From: Thermogemmatispora sp042408965
GTDB lineage: Bacteria; Chloroflexota; Ktedonobacteria; Ktedonobacterales; Ktedonobacteraceae
Direction of reading: 5' to 3'
Length of the DNA stretch: 64,000 nucleotides
Assembly (NCBI GenBank): GCA_042408965.1
Contig: JBHOQN010000044.1
Coordinates: forward strand, 1 to 64,000
In this document: positions 53,301 through 62,480 of the stretch, piece by piece
Layout of the letters: each line of letters begins with the position of its first letter
Position numbering within the stretch: the first letter of the stretch is position 1
Translations under genes and position numbers: made by a program
The notes under the pieces: generated by a model
Database searches by the model: none
The model's input: the letters and a program-made list of their open reading frames with translations, nothing else
What the model was told of the DNA's origin: nothing

Positions 53301-53750
53301 GGAGCGCGCTATCAGAATCCGCCAGTTGACAAGGTGGGACCCCCGACAGCTCTGCAGAGCGATCTGCCAGGCCGCTCCATGTGGGGTGGGTTGACGGAGA
53401 CGCCCAAGAACTGCACCTCCTATATCACCCTCTCCTGGTATGTGCCACATGCGCACATCAACCCGAAGAACCCGACGAACATCTACAGTGTGCTCGTCGG
53501 CAAGCAGGGAGGAATGGTGCCAACGGTGAAGATCAGCATCGATGCCAGCGCGCTCCATCTGAAGGGCGTCAAGAACCTGCAGTACCAGGGCGATATTCAC
53601 GCCGATCAGAAGATCACCCTGAAGGGGCCGCAGCCGAAGCCGGCCACGCAGACGAAGACGAGCGGCACGCCAGTGCCCACCTCGACTCCGCCGACGACGC
53701 CGAACACCACCAGCATCTTCGTTCTGCCGACCTCCTGGCGGCGGATGTGA
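50376..53750 (+). CDS. DUF4012 protein with N-terminal transposase-like helix-turn-helix segment
   Basis: This 1124-residue protein is anchored by one helix at about 389-412. The extracytoplasmic part (430-1060) matches DUF4012, with WLLGVDGERHFLLQTMDNAE then LRPGGGFTGQYGIVDIKNGVVG as the hallmark, a domain found in secreted or surface proteins of unknown function. The cytoplasmic side begins with a helical segment at 36-97 ending DGHLWGFRALLPG, which looks like the helix-turn-helix before Mu/TniA-type integrases, then an acidic Glu/Ala-rich low-complexity linker (residues 100-340). TTG 50376 follows the near-perfect GGAGGTGA. Membrane-side and DNA-type parts in one chain are unusual. Function is unknown. 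Confidence 0.8.
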   Translation: MPGVPAASSPVRSRRLDISSWVEGDLSALGEREKKRYEKRKNAIIEYFTTADSVEEITLRNHLSQETLQKLADKCLKRHADGHLWGFRALLPGAAVIDHAAPAEEVAEREDALPDVQARRLEALSAQPQEVDEDGEVTARLVAIKIPREYLRRSPQRQPGQSEDQDEPRQPAEEASDSAETPVERAQNGRHPSAVAPLAEPLVEELPTRSLEAMKVEESQGGEESGSGASEEEEERTELEEKPATDLPASSPAVPAAAAADGLATLPTQILEQVSPPQSIAQAPQAAAVQRIAADDAEMKIYPDLEELTPTLVDEHMLPAPLDDEARLDLLPGADREHLEQAPTAVLPLYNGASRRLAFENHVTQQLRRIRGRRRDRQVERRKRHRLRTYLTLALVIALLIGLLPPLGAALAAYSAYNNVKGVAEDGVNHLLAVKNLLTLDKNDPLAALDADKLQRAQQEFRLASNDFVQLQQLVVRADVRAAIQQFAPEYTPKLDMARHLVQVALDVSRMGDEMSGIGIMAAGIIHGSPLSGNTSKPLLTAQDIAAVQGSLIHALYYIDDIGQQMHYVDLNQLPMITPKERGQISSVLTSLPKIEGDIVQAQQMVPLVSWLLGVDGERHFLLQTMDNAELRPGGGFTGQYGIVDIKNGVVGPLSLRDVAKLDYAGNGYQMGRQAPPGYSWMHMGNFGLRDSNISGDYPTTARINLQVFQDEGGGPVDGDIAFTPTFIAHILDVTGPIQVKDYGETITSKNLADRLHYYQQDPAGIARQEQITGQGLHDARKAFTSLVAKLLLDKVRHMPVSKLLAIVKGAVRDIQARDLELYFTNSAVESWLVQQGYSGAINSFKNIDGFHVVQANISVSKASQYVHSTFEDDITLDAQGGATHNLTITLQYDQRGPVYGFDTYTDYIRVYAPAGAQFISGSGFDSGQPVCSGGTKPPSSSNGKQPPSTGGKCDSYNYIPPDGSRYCPSGNYSLGARYQNPPVDKVGPPTALQSDLPGRSMWGGLTETPKNCTSYITLSWYVPHAHINPKNPTNIYSVLVGKQGGMVPTVKISIDASALHLKGVKNLQYQGDIHADQKITLKGPQPKPATQTKTSGTPVPTSTPPTTPNTTSIFVLPTSWRRM

Positions 53751-54151
53751 GCCGATCGACGGAACCGGGAAGGCCTGGCTCTCAGCAGGCCTTCCCGCAC
53801 TCGCTCATCCTCCAGGCCTTTTCTCTGCTCTCCTGTTCGCTGCTTCCCCCTCCTCCGACGCGGGTGCTTCCTCCCGCGCCACCCATGGACTCCGCGCTGC
53901 CGCCCGGCAGCCCCACGGCGCCGCCTCTGATCTTCCTCAGGTATACTCCTGAGAGTTGACCCCCAGCGTGGTGGCCATTGCCAGCCGCTCTGCGACGTGA
54001 TCTACTGTTGCTCAAGGCGTACCAGATAGGGGAATTCCCGCAGCAAAGTTCAGGTTTTCCCCCGATTGCAGCCATCCCGGATTGCGCTAGAGTATAGAGT
54101 GTCAGAAAGAAGCCTGGAGACTGCACAGCCGAGTGTGCGGAGAGGAGTTCG
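53751..54151. other. Intergenic, 401 bases, with terminator hairpin at its left end
   Basis: The perfect hairpin at 53767-53796 ends the DUF4012 transcript. No gene is seen. TATAGA at about 54093 may be part of the cyd promoter, but the -35 is not clear. Confidence 0.35.
53767..53796 (+). terminator. Terminator hairpin after the DUF4012 gene
   Basis: GGGAAGGCCTG (53767-53777) pairs perfectly with CAGGCCTTCCC (53786-53796) around an 8-base loop, 16 bases after the stop codon. No T-run follows. Confidence 0.6.
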
Positions 54152-55927
54152 ATGGATAAGCAACTATTGCGCTATTGTGCGGGTGCACGCGGCCTGCTGG
54201 CTCTGACGATCACCGCTGGACTGCTCGTGACGGGCGCGACCATTCTACAGATGCTGCTGTTGAGTCGCCTCATCGGGAGCGTCTTTCTGCTGCGGGCCGG
54301 CCTGGCAGAGGTCTGGCCACTGCTGCTGGGACTGCTGGCGGCCATCACCCTGCGTGCGGCGCTGGTCTGGGGACGAGAGGTCACAGCGCGGCGGGCCGCC
54401 AGCCGTGTCAAGGGCGAGCTGCGTCAGCGCCTGTTCGCGCACCTGCTCAGGCTGGGACCACTCTACGTGCGTGGCGAGCGCAGCGGCGAGCTGGTGGCGA
54501 CGCTCAATGAAGGTAGCGAGCGCCTCGAGGCCTACGTCGCCCGCTATCTGCCACAGGTCTTCTTCAGCGTTCTGATTCCCCTGCTGCTGCTGGCAGTGAT
54601 CTGGCCCATCGACTGGTTGAGCGCGCTGCTGCTGGTGATCACTGGCCCCGCCATTCCCGTGCTCATGATCGCCGTCGGCAGCTACTCGCAGAAACACATC
54701 GAACGGCAGTGGGCCACGCTCTCGCGTCTGAGCGCCCACTTTCTGGATACCATTCAGGGGCTGGTAACCCTCCAGCTCTTCGGCCGCAGCGGCGCCCAGG
54801 AGTCGCGCGTCGCCCGCCTGAGCGAAGAGTTCCGCGCGCGCACCCTCAAGGTCCTGCGCTACGCCTTCCTGTCGGGGGCCGTGCTCGAATTTCTGACCAC
54901 CCTGGCGATCGGCCTGATAGCGGTCTTCCTGGGGGTACGCCTGCTCAATCGTGAACTGCCTTTCGAGCAGGCCCTGCTCGTGCTCCTGCTGATCCCTGAA
55001 TTTTACCGTCCCTTGCGTGATCTAGGCACGCAGCATCACGCTGGCATGGAGGGCCGCGTCGCCGCCGGGCGCATGCTCGAGATCCTCGCCACACCGCCAA
55101 CCGTCTCCGACGGCTCGCCCGCTAGCGCTCCCGCCGCCACTGTCTTCAGCGGTCCCGGTGCCACGCTGAGTGCGCCACCGGAGATCGTCCTGCAGGGCGT
55201 CACCTGCCGCTATCCGGGTAGCGAGCGAGCAGCGTTGCAGGAGGTCTCCTTCCGCCTGCCGTCGCGCTCCTGCACCGCGCTGGTAGGACGGAGCGGTGCC
55301 GGCAAGAGCACCGTCGTCAATCTGCTCCTGCGCTTCATGGAGGCCGAGAGCGGTCATCTGCTCGTGAACGGCCTGGATCTCGCCAGTCTACCCGTGGATC
55401 TCTGGCGTGAGCAGGTAGCTCTGGTGCCGCAGCGGCCCTATCTCTTCACGGGCAGCGTGCGCATGAACATTCGCCTGGCGCGGCCGCAGGCCAGCGATGA
55501 GGAGGTTGAGCGCGCGGCAGAGCTGGCAGGCGCCGCAGAATTCATCAAGGCGCTGCCGCAGGGCTATGAGAGCGAGGTAGGAGAGCAGGGACTGCGCCTG
55601 AGTGCCGGTCAGTTGCAGCGCATCGCCCTGGCGCGGGCCTTTCTCAAAAACGCTCCCCTGCTCATTCTTGACGAGCCGACCTCGAGTCTCGATCCCGAGA
55701 GCGAAGCCATGCTCAGCCGTGTGCTGCGGCAGCTCATGCAGGAGCGCACCGTGCTCGTGATTGCCCACCGCTACAATACCCTGGCCGCGGCCGATCAGGT
55801 TGTTGTACTGGATGACGGCCGTGTCGTCGAGTGCGGAGAGCCGGCCACTCTGCTGGCGCGCGCCGAAGGGACCTACACGCGCCTGATGGGCCTCGCGCTG
55901 CCCGCGAAGGAGGTCGAGCCAGTATGA
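54152..55927 (+). CDS. cydD: Thiol reductant ABC exporter subunit CydD
   Basis: This 591-residue half-transporter has six membrane helices and an ATPase domain with GRSGAGKST (Walker A near 386), LSAGQLQRIALARA (signature, near 492) and LLILDEPTSSLDPES (Walker B, near 512). CydDC exports reduced thiols such as glutathione or Cys and is needed to assemble cytochrome bd. It is followed, with an ATGA overlap, by cydC and then cydAB, which makes the assignment firm. The start follows GGAGAGGAG. The signature has Ala for the second Gly (LSAGQ in place of LSGGQ), a minor variant. Confidence 0.92.
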   Translation: MDKQLLRYCAGARGLLALTITAGLLVTGATILQMLLLSRLIGSVFLLRAGLAEVWPLLLGLLAAITLRAALVWGREVTARRAASRVKGELRQRLFAHLLRLGPLYVRGERSGELVATLNEGSERLEAYVARYLPQVFFSVLIPLLLLAVIWPIDWLSALLLVITGPAIPVLMIAVGSYSQKHIERQWATLSRLSAHFLDTIQGLVTLQLFGRSGAQESRVARLSEEFRARTLKVLRYAFLSGAVLEFLTTLAIGLIAVFLGVRLLNRELPFEQALLVLLLIPEFYRPLRDLGTQHHAGMEGRVAAGRMLEILATPPTVSDGSPASAPAATVFSGPGATLSAPPEIVLQGVTCRYPGSERAALQEVSFRLPSRSCTALVGRSGAGKSTVVNLLLRFMEAESGHLLVNGLDLASLPVDLWREQVALVPQRPYLFTGSVRMNIRLARPQASDEEVERAAELAGAAEFIKALPQGYESEVGEQGLRLSAGQLQRIALARAFLKNAPLLILDEPTSSLDPESEAMLSRVLRQLMQERTVLVIAHRYNTLAAADQVVVLDDGRVVECGEPATLLARAEGTYTRLMGLALPAKEVEPV

Positions 55928-57672
55928 CCAGGACCGCACGACGTCTCTTGAGCTTTTTACGGCCCTTCACTTTTCCGATCGCCCTCACTGTACTGCTCGG
56001 TGCCCTGATGGTTGCTGCCAACATGCTGCTCTTGAGCATGGCCGCCTATCTCATCGCCGGTGCGGCCGTGGTGAGCATGATCGTCCTGCTGAGCATTCCC
56101 ATCACCATTGTCCGCCTGATGGGCCTGGTGCGCGCCGCCACACGCTATGGAGAGCGCCTCTTCTCGCACAACGTCACCTTTCGTCTGCTGGCCCGCCTGC
56201 GCGTCTGGGTCTATCGGCGGCTGGTGCCGCTGGCGCCCGCGCGGCTGGTTGGCATGCGCAGCGGCGATCTGCTGGCGCGCCTCGTCTCCGACGTCGACGA
56301 ACTGCAGAACCTCTACCTGCGCGTCGTCTCGCCGCTGCTGGTGGCCCTGCTGGTAGCCGGGCTGACCTTTGCGCTCTTCTCCATCTTCAGCGGTCTGCTG
56401 GCCGGAGTGGCCGTGCTCATGCTGGCGCTCGGCGGGGTTGTGTTGCCACTGCTGGTCTTGCGTCTGACGCACGGCCTGGGCCAGCGTCAGCTGGCGTTGC
56501 GCGGGGAGCTCAACGCCCACATTGTTGACAGCCTGCAGGGCATAAGCGATCTCCTCGCCTATGGCCGTGCCGGCGAGCGCCTCGCGCAGCTCTCGCATCT
56601 CGAGCGACTCACCGACCACCTACAGCAGCGCATGGCCATGGTCGCCGGCCTGCAGGAGGGCCTCAATGAGTGGTTGACCGGCCTGGCCCTCTGGCTGATC
56701 CTGCTGCTGGCCATTCCGCTGGCAGCGACGCAGCGCATCGACAGCATCTACCTGGGCTTTCTAGCACTGCTCATGCTGGCCAGCTTCGAGGCCGTCGCAC
56801 CCCTGGCGCAGGCCTTCGCCATGCTCGGCCACTCCCTGGCGGCCGGCGAGCGCCTCTTCGCCATCGTCGATGCCGCCCCAGCTGTGAGCGAGCCGCGGGC
56901 CCCTGTGGCCCTGCCCATCGTGCGCGAGCACGAGCTAGCCTTTGAACACGTCAGCTTCGCCTATGAGGAGGCCAGCGGTCAGGAAGCCCTCAGCGATATC
57001 AGCCTGCGTGTTGCTCCCGGTGCGCGTGTGGCCATCGTCGGCCCCAGCGGCTCCGGCAAGAGCACCCTGCTGCGCCTGGCGTTGCGCTTCTGGGACCCGC
57101 GGGCCGGCCGCATCCTCCTCGATGGCCAGGATATCAGAGAGATCAGCCTGGCCGAGCTACGCCGTCTGATGGGGGTGGTCACCCAGGAGACCTATCTCTT
57201 CAACGACACCATTCGGGGCAATCTACGCCTGGCCGCGCCCGCCGCCGATGATGCGCGGCTGCTGCAGGTCCTCGATCAGGCGCAGCTTGGCGACTTTGTC
57301 CGCCAGTTGCCCGCCGGGCTGGATACCTGGATCGGCGAGCAGGGCATGAAGCTATCCGGCGGTGAGCGTCAGCGCCTCGCCATCGCCCGCGCCCTGCTGA
57401 AGGACGCCCCGATCTTACTGCTCGATGAGGTCACAGCCAATCTCGACCACCTCACCGAGCAGGCCCTGCTCGCCGCTCTGGATGTCCTCATGCGCGGGCG
57501 CACCACGCTGCTGGTCACCCATCGTCTGCTCAACATGGAGCAGATGGACGAGATCCTGGTGCTCGACCAGGGCCGTCTGGTTGAGCGTGGCACGCATGAG
57601 CAGCTCGTGGCGCGTGGCGGTCTCTATACACGTCTGTGGGAGGTGCAGAACGCTCTGGTGCGCTTCGCGTAA
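55924..57672 (+). CDS. cydC: Thiol reductant ABC exporter subunit CydC
   Basis: The 582-residue second half of the heterodimeric exporter has six helices and an ATPase domain with GPSGSGKST near 376, LSGGERQRLAIARA near 478 and LLLDEVTANLDHL near 498. The start overlaps the cydD stop as ATGA, showing translational coupling and equal synthesis. The frame extends upstream to 55831 but that part lies within cydD and lacks a ribosome site. It is 72 bases before cydA. The membrane half shows the compact CydC spelling with SGDLLARLVSDVDELQNLYLR. Confidence 0.92.
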   Translation: MTRTARRLLSFLRPFTFPIALTVLLGALMVAANMLLLSMAAYLIAGAAVVSMIVLLSIPITIVRLMGLVRAATRYGERLFSHNVTFRLLARLRVWVYRRLVPLAPARLVGMRSGDLLARLVSDVDELQNLYLRVVSPLLVALLVAGLTFALFSIFSGLLAGVAVLMLALGGVVLPLLVLRLTHGLGQRQLALRGELNAHIVDSLQGISDLLAYGRAGERLAQLSHLERLTDHLQQRMAMVAGLQEGLNEWLTGLALWLILLLAIPLAATQRIDSIYLGFLALLMLASFEAVAPLAQAFAMLGHSLAAGERLFAIVDAAPAVSEPRAPVALPIVREHELAFEHVSFAYEEASGQEALSDISLRVAPGARVAIVGPSGSGKSTLLRLALRFWDPRAGRILLDGQDIREISLAELRRLMGVVTQETYLFNDTIRGNLRLAAPAADDARLLQVLDQAQLGDFVRQLPAGLDTWIGEQGMKLSGGERQRLAIARALLKDAPILLLDEVTANLDHLTEQALLAALDVLMRGRTTLLVTHRLLNMEQMDEILVLDQGRLVERGTHEQLVARGGLYTRLWEVQNALVRFA

Positions 57673-57744
57673 GCGCGTGGCGTTGCCGCGTCAGCGAGCC
57701 GGGCCGTCAGGCTCTGGCCCGCCTACTTAGCGGGAGGTTTTCGC

Positions 57745-59124
57745 ATGGATCTATCGACCGTGCTGTCACGGATACAATTTGCCTTTACCGTCGGCTATCA
57801 CTACATTTTCCCCCAGCTCACAATGGGGCTGGCCTTTCTGCTCGTCCTGCTAAAGACGCTCTACCTTATCAAGAAGGATGAGCGTTACAACACCGGCGCG
57901 CGTTTCTGGGCCAGGATCTTCGCCAGCACCTTTGTGCTGGGAGTGGTGACCGGCATTCCAATGGAGTTCCAGTTTGGCACCAACTGGGCGCGCTTCTCAG
58001 CCTATGCCGGCGATATCATTGCCCAGACGCTGGCGATGGAGGGCGCCTTTGCCTTCTTCCTCGAGTCCGCCTTTCTAGGGATCTTCCTCTTTGGCGAGAA
58101 GACCTTCGGGCAGAAGATGCACTGGTTCGCCGCCCTGATGGTCTGGCTGGGCACCTGGGCCTCTGGCGCCTTCATTGTAGCCTCCAACGCCTGGATGCAG
58201 CATCCCGTTGGCTACACCATTGTTGGCAATCGTCTGCATATCTCAAACTACTGGGAGGTGCTGTTCAATCCCTGGATTCTGCCGCAGTACCTGCATACGA
58301 TGAGCGGCGCGGTCATCACGGGTGCCTTTGTCATGGCCGGCCTGGGCGCCTACTACCTGCTCGCGCACAGCCATGTCGAGTACGGCCGCATTTTTGTAAC
58401 CCTGGGCGTGATCGTGGGCCTCGTCGCCAGCGTCATTCAGCTCTTTCCGAGCGGCGATATGGAGGGCCAGCAGGTAGCCACCTATCAGCCCGCCAAGCTG
58501 GCCGCCTTTGAAGGCCTCTTTCAGACCGAGCAGGGGGCGGGCGTCGTTATTCTCGGCCAGCCCGACACGTCGACGGGCAAGCTGGACAACCCGCTCATCG
58601 TGCCGAAGGTGCTCAGCTTTCTGACCTATCGCCGCTGGGAGGCGACCGTCAAAGGCCTGGACGCCTTCCCCGCCAATCAACGACCCGACTCGATCGAGCT
58701 GCTCTACTACAGCTATCATATCAGGGTCGGCCTGGGGACTTTTTTCATCCCCATCATGGGGCTGGCCTGTCTGCTCTGGCTCTGGAAACGGCGACTCTTC
58801 AAGGCGCGCTGGATGCTCTGGATTCTCATGCTGGCGACGCCCTTCCCCGTCATCGCCAACACTGCCGGCTGGTTTACCACCGAGCTGGGGCGTCAGCCGT
58901 GGATCGTCTACGGCCTGCTGCGCACGGCCAAGGGGTCGTCGGCCAATCTCTCGTCGGGCAACGTGCTCTTCACCCTGCTTGGCTTCGCTGGCATGTACCT
59001 GCTGCTCGGCCTGCTCTACGTCGTGCTGGCAGTGAGCGAGGCCCTCAAGGGGCCAGAGGGGGCCGAAGGAGAGGAGGAAGAGCTGCTCTCCGATAGCGTT
59101 GCTGGAACGGTCACAGAAGGATAG
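57745..59124 (+). CDS. cydA: Cytochrome bd ubiquinol oxidase subunit I
   Basis: The 459-residue subunit binds hemes b558, b595 and d and oxidises quinol with reduction of O2 to water. His19 in FTVGYHYIFPQ is the b595/d-type axial ligand, the His in PQYLHTMSGA (near 187) and the Met in the later helix are the b558 ligands, and GWFTTELGRQPW near 377 lies at the C-terminal conserved block. The quinol loop is of the short type. The length is typical of the short-loop bd family. It is followed by cydB after 11 bases and preceded by cydDC. Confidence 0.95.
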   Translation: MDLSTVLSRIQFAFTVGYHYIFPQLTMGLAFLLVLLKTLYLIKKDERYNTGARFWARIFASTFVLGVVTGIPMEFQFGTNWARFSAYAGDIIAQTLAMEGAFAFFLESAFLGIFLFGEKTFGQKMHWFAALMVWLGTWASGAFIVASNAWMQHPVGYTIVGNRLHISNYWEVLFNPWILPQYLHTMSGAVITGAFVMAGLGAYYLLAHSHVEYGRIFVTLGVIVGLVASVIQLFPSGDMEGQQVATYQPAKLAAFEGLFQTEQGAGVVILGQPDTSTGKLDNPLIVPKVLSFLTYRRWEATVKGLDAFPANQRPDSIELLYYSYHIRVGLGTFFIPIMGLACLLWLWKRRLFKARWMLWILMLATPFPVIANTAGWFTTELGRQPWIVYGLLRTAKGSSANLSSGNVLFTLLGFAGMYLLLGLLYVVLAVSEALKGPEGAEGEEEELLSDSVAGTVTEG

Positions 59125-59135
59125 GGGGTGAAACG

Positions 59136-60182
59136 ATGCCTACATTATGGTTTATCCTGGTCGCCTTCATGCTGACCATGTACGTGTTGCTGGACGGCTT
59201 TGATCTGGGGGCCGGGGTCATCCACCTGATTGCCGCCAGGGAGGATCGCGAGCGGCGCATGATTCTGCGCGCCATCGGGCCAGTCTGGGATGGCAACGAA
59301 GTCTGGATCATCGCCGCCGGAGGGACGCTCTTCTTTACCTTCCCTCTGCTCTACGCCTCCAGCTTCAGCGGCTTCTACCTGCCGTTGAGCATCGTGCTCT
59401 GGCTGCTGATGTGGCGCGGCGTCTCCATCGAGCTGCGCTCGCGTGTGCCCAGTCCTGTCTGGGCCTCCTTCTGGGACGGGATGTTCTTTCTGGGGAGCAG
59501 TCTGCTGGCGCTCTTCTTCGGGGCGGCCCTGGCGAACGTCATTCGCGGCGTGCCGCTGGATAAGAGCGGCTTCTTCTTTGAGCCACTGTGGACCGACTTC
59601 AATCCCTTCAGCAAGACGCCCGGCATTCTCGACTGGTACACCATCCTGATCGGGCTGATGGCCGTCGCCACACTGACCATGCACGGCGCCGCCTATATTG
59701 CCCGCAAAACCGACGGCGATCTCAACGCCCGCGCGCGGCGCATTCTGCGCGTCGTCTGGCCGATCACCATACTGCTGACCATCGTCAGCACGTTTGCGAC
59801 CTTCAAGGTGCAGCCGCAGATCTACGCCAGCTTCAGTGCACGTCCCTGGGGAGCCATCTTCCCCCTGGTGGCCGTGGTTGGCCTGCTCGCCGTGGGACAT
59901 TTCGCCTTTCGCGGACGCGATCTGGAGGCCTTCTTCTCCTCCTGTGCCTTCATCGCCGGCATGCTCGCCAGCTCAGCCTTCGGGGTCTACCCTGACGTGC
60001 TACCCGCCGTCGATCCCGCCAACAGCCTGACCATCTACAACGCCTCCGCCAGCGAGTACGGTCTGGCGGTGGGCCTCGTCTGGTGGATCATCGGTATCAT
60101 CCTGGCGGTCGTCTACTTCCTCTTCACCTATCGCCTCTTCTGGGGCAAGGTCTCAGCGAAGGGGGAGTACGGCAGCTACTGA
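59136..60182 (+). CDS. cydB: Cytochrome bd ubiquinol oxidase subunit II
   Basis: The 348-residue, eight-helix subunit II has the hallmark LLDGFDLGAGVIHLI near residue 17, GPVWDGNEVWIIAAGGTLFFTFPLLYA in part near 49, and a C-terminal helix set with GLVWWIIGIILAVVYF. It has no heme of its own in most bd enzymes but supports subunit I. It is the last gene of cydDCAB; a strong hairpin follows at 60197-60233. The start ATG 59136 lies behind AGGGGGTGA. Confidence 0.95.
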   Translation: MPTLWFILVAFMLTMYVLLDGFDLGAGVIHLIAAREDRERRMILRAIGPVWDGNEVWIIAAGGTLFFTFPLLYASSFSGFYLPLSIVLWLLMWRGVSIELRSRVPSPVWASFWDGMFFLGSSLLALFFGAALANVIRGVPLDKSGFFFEPLWTDFNPFSKTPGILDWYTILIGLMAVATLTMHGAAYIARKTDGDLNARARRILRVVWPITILLTIVSTFATFKVQPQIYASFSARPWGAIFPLVAVVGLLAVGHFAFRGRDLEAFFSSCAFIAGMLASSAFGVYPDVLPAVDPANSLTIYNASASEYGLAVGLVWWIIGIILAVVYFLFTYRLFWGKVSAKGEYGSY

Positions 60183-60196
60183 GGAGACAGACAGCC

Positions 60197-60233
60197 TGGC
60201 GGCCCCAGCGACAGAGAGCGTGAGGGGCCGCCA
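60197..60233 (+). terminator. Terminator hairpin of the cyd operon
   Basis: TGGCGGCCCC (60197-60206) pairs perfectly with GGGGCCGCCA (60224-60233), loop 17 bases, 14 bases after the cydB stop. The promoter of the next gene begins directly at its right arm. Confidence 0.65.
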
Positions 60234-60236
60234 GTA

Positions 60237-60245
60237 TGGTATACT
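60237..60245 (+). promoter_or_regulatory. Extended -10 promoter of the sigma-54 activator gene
   Basis: TGGTATACT is an extended -10 element (TGn-TATACT). The -35 position lies in the cyd terminator hairpin and does not match consensus. Confidence 0.5.
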
Positions 60246-60299
60246 GGCAGCAGAGAGGGAGACGGGGTATGCCTTCGACGCTGCCCTGTTCTCGGCTCA

Positions 60300-62480
60300 A
60301 TGCTCGCGAGCAAGCGACCCACAGCGATGAGGACCACCGTGCAGAGCACTTCGCACGATTACCGGGCCATCTGGAAGCAGTTCGTGCTGCATGGCGTGAT
60401 GCAGGAGGAGGTGCTGCCACCTGCTCTGACGCAGTCCTGGCGGCGCTGTGCCGCCCTGGGGCTTGATCCCTACGGCGAAGCCCTCGCTCGCGAGACGGCC
60501 CTTGCAACAGGCCAGCCGCTCCCACGGCGTCTGCTCTCACTGGTGCGTCCCGCGATGGAGGATCTCTACCAGTTTATCGAAGGCTCGCAGTGCGTGGTCG
60601 TCTTTGCCAACGCCGAGGCCCGCATTATCGACATGCTCGGAGATCCGGGCGTACGCACCCTGCTCGAGGTGCCAGGACTGCGCATCGGCTCCTGCTGGAG
60701 CGAGGAGCAGCAGGGATCGAACGCCCTGGCGCTGGCCCTGCAAGAGTCCTTCCCCATGCAGCTTGAGGGGGCCATGCATTACCGCGCGGCCCTGCACCAG
60801 CTCTACACCTCGGCCGCCCCTGTGCACGATCTACTGGGCCAGGCCGTCGGCGTCCTGGCCGTCATCGGGAGGCAGGAGCAGGCCCATCCGCATACCCTGG
60901 GCATGGTCACCGCCGCGGCCCAGGCACTCAGCAGCCAGTTGCAGATGCAGGTCTGGCTCGGCAATGCCAACGAGCTGCTCTCCGAACTCAAAATCATCCT
61001 CCAGAGCCTGCCCGAGGGCATTCTCCTGCTGCGCCGTGATGGCGTCGTCTCGCAGATGAACGCTCCCGCCGGACACCTGCTCGGTCTCGTGCCAGCCAGA
61101 GTGATGGGACGCCGCCTGCGCGATGTCCTGCCACTCCCATCGGTGTTGCAACAGGCCCTCACCTGCCAGCAGGTCCTCTCTGACGAGGAGCTGGTCTTTG
61201 AGACGGGACGCGGCCGCGTCGCCTGCCTCTGCTCGCTCAAGCCGATCTCGCTCGTCGAGCAGGATGGTGAGCCAGAGCTGCTCGACGGGCACCAGGCGGA
61301 GAGCGGGCCTGTGCCCGTACCATCCGATGGCTTCGTGCTCGTGCTCCGCAGCATTGAGCGCGTGCAGAAGCTCGTCAACAGAATGACGGGGGCGCGCGCC
61401 CGCCTGACCTTCGCCCACGTCGTCGGAGAGAGTGCAGCGCTGCGCGAGGCGCTACGTCTGGCGCGTCTGGCCGCCCAGAGCAACTCCACAGTCCTGCTGC
61501 AGGGTGAGACCGGCGTCGGCAAAGAGATCTTCGCGCAGAGCATCCATAACAGCAGCGTCCGCGCCAACGGTCCCTTCGTGGCTGTCAACTGTGCCGCCAT
61601 TCCCAGGGAGCTGATTAACACCGAACTCTTCGGCTACGAGGGCGGCTCCTTCACCGGCGCCGACCGCCAGGGGCGCTCGGGCAAATTCGAGCAGGCGCAT
61701 GGTGGAACGCTCTTCCTCGATGAGATCGGCGATATGCCCCTGGACCTGCAGACCACCCTGCTGCGCGCCATCGAGACGCGCACCATCGTGCGCATCGGCG
61801 GGCGCCGTGTCATTCCCGTCGATGTGCGCATCATTGCCGCCACGCATAAGGACCTGCGCGACGAGGTTCGCCGCGGCACCTTTCGCTCCGACCTCTACTA
61901 TCGTCTCAACGTCCTCTCCATCCCCATTCCCGCCTTGCGCGCCCGTCTGGAGGATCTCCCTCTGCTCGTCGAGCATTTCCTGCAGCGTCAGAGCCGTACC
62001 CTGGGGCGCACCTTCCGCGTTACGCCCCAGGCCCTGGCGCAGATGCAGCGCTATAGCTGGCCCGGCAACGTGCGCGAGCTGGAGAATATGCTGGAGCGCC
62101 TCACCTATCTGATGCCCGGCGAGACCATTGCGCTCCAGGATCTGCCCATCGAGGTACAGCAGGCCACGGCCACAGAGACATCCGCCGCGTCTGTGGAACC
62201 GGCCGAAGACGCCGCTCCCCCGACCGGCTCCTTCGTTCTCCCGCCTGTCAGGATCGCCCCGGCGCTCTCTGCTGCCGAGAGCGGCCTCCCGGCCCTCAGA
62301 GAGCGCAATCGCATTGCCGAGATAGAGGCCATCCTCCAGGCCCTGCAGGCGGCCAACGGCCGTCTCGTCCAGGCCGCCGCCCTCCTCGGCGTCAGCCGCA
62401 CCACCCTCTGGCGCAAGATGGTCAGGTACGGTCTCCAGCGGGCCGCCCAACCCGCCTCCGATACACCGTTGCAATCATGA
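60300..62480 (+). CDS. Sigma-54-dependent activator of the AcoR/DhaR type (GAF-PAS-AAA+-Fis)
   Basis: The 726-residue protein has an N-terminal GAF-like region (about 70-205, with GSCWSEEQQGSNALALAL), a PAS domain (about 235-340), an AAA+ sigma-54 interaction domain and a Fis-type helix-turn-helix near the end (ILQALQAANGRLVQAAALLG then VSRTTLWRKM). The AAA+ domain has GETGVGKE near 402, GSFTGA near 449 for the usual GAFTGA, GGTLFLDEIGDMPLD and the R-finger region. The GAF/PAS order is that of AcoR and DhaR activators, which sense small ligands. Immediately downstream are two palindromes, a -24/-12 promoter, an aquaporin gene and dhaK, so it very probably controls them. ATG 60327 is an alternative start. 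Confidence 0.88.
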   Translation: MLASKRPTAMRTTVQSTSHDYRAIWKQFVLHGVMQEEVLPPALTQSWRRCAALGLDPYGEALARETALATGQPLPRRLLSLVRPAMEDLYQFIEGSQCVVVFANAEARIIDMLGDPGVRTLLEVPGLRIGSCWSEEQQGSNALALALQESFPMQLEGAMHYRAALHQLYTSAAPVHDLLGQAVGVLAVIGRQEQAHPHTLGMVTAAAQALSSQLQMQVWLGNANELLSELKIILQSLPEGILLLRRDGVVSQMNAPAGHLLGLVPARVMGRRLRDVLPLPSVLQQALTCQQVLSDEELVFETGRGRVACLCSLKPISLVEQDGEPELLDGHQAESGPVPVPSDGFVLVLRSIERVQKLVNRMTGARARLTFAHVVGESAALREALRLARLAAQSNSTVLLQGETGVGKEIFAQSIHNSSVRANGPFVAVNCAAIPRELINTELFGYEGGSFTGADRQGRSGKFEQAHGGTLFLDEIGDMPLDLQTTLLRAIETRTIVRIGGRRVIPVDVRIIAATHKDLRDEVRRGTFRSDLYYRLNVLSIPIPALRARLEDLPLLVEHFLQRQSRTLGRTFRVTPQALAQMQRYSWPGNVRELENMLERLTYLMPGETIALQDLPIEVQQATATETSAASVEPAEDAAPPTGSFVLPPVRIAPALSAAESGLPALRERNRIAEIEAILQALQAANGRLVQAAALLGVSRTTLWRKMVRYGLQRAAQPASDTPLQS

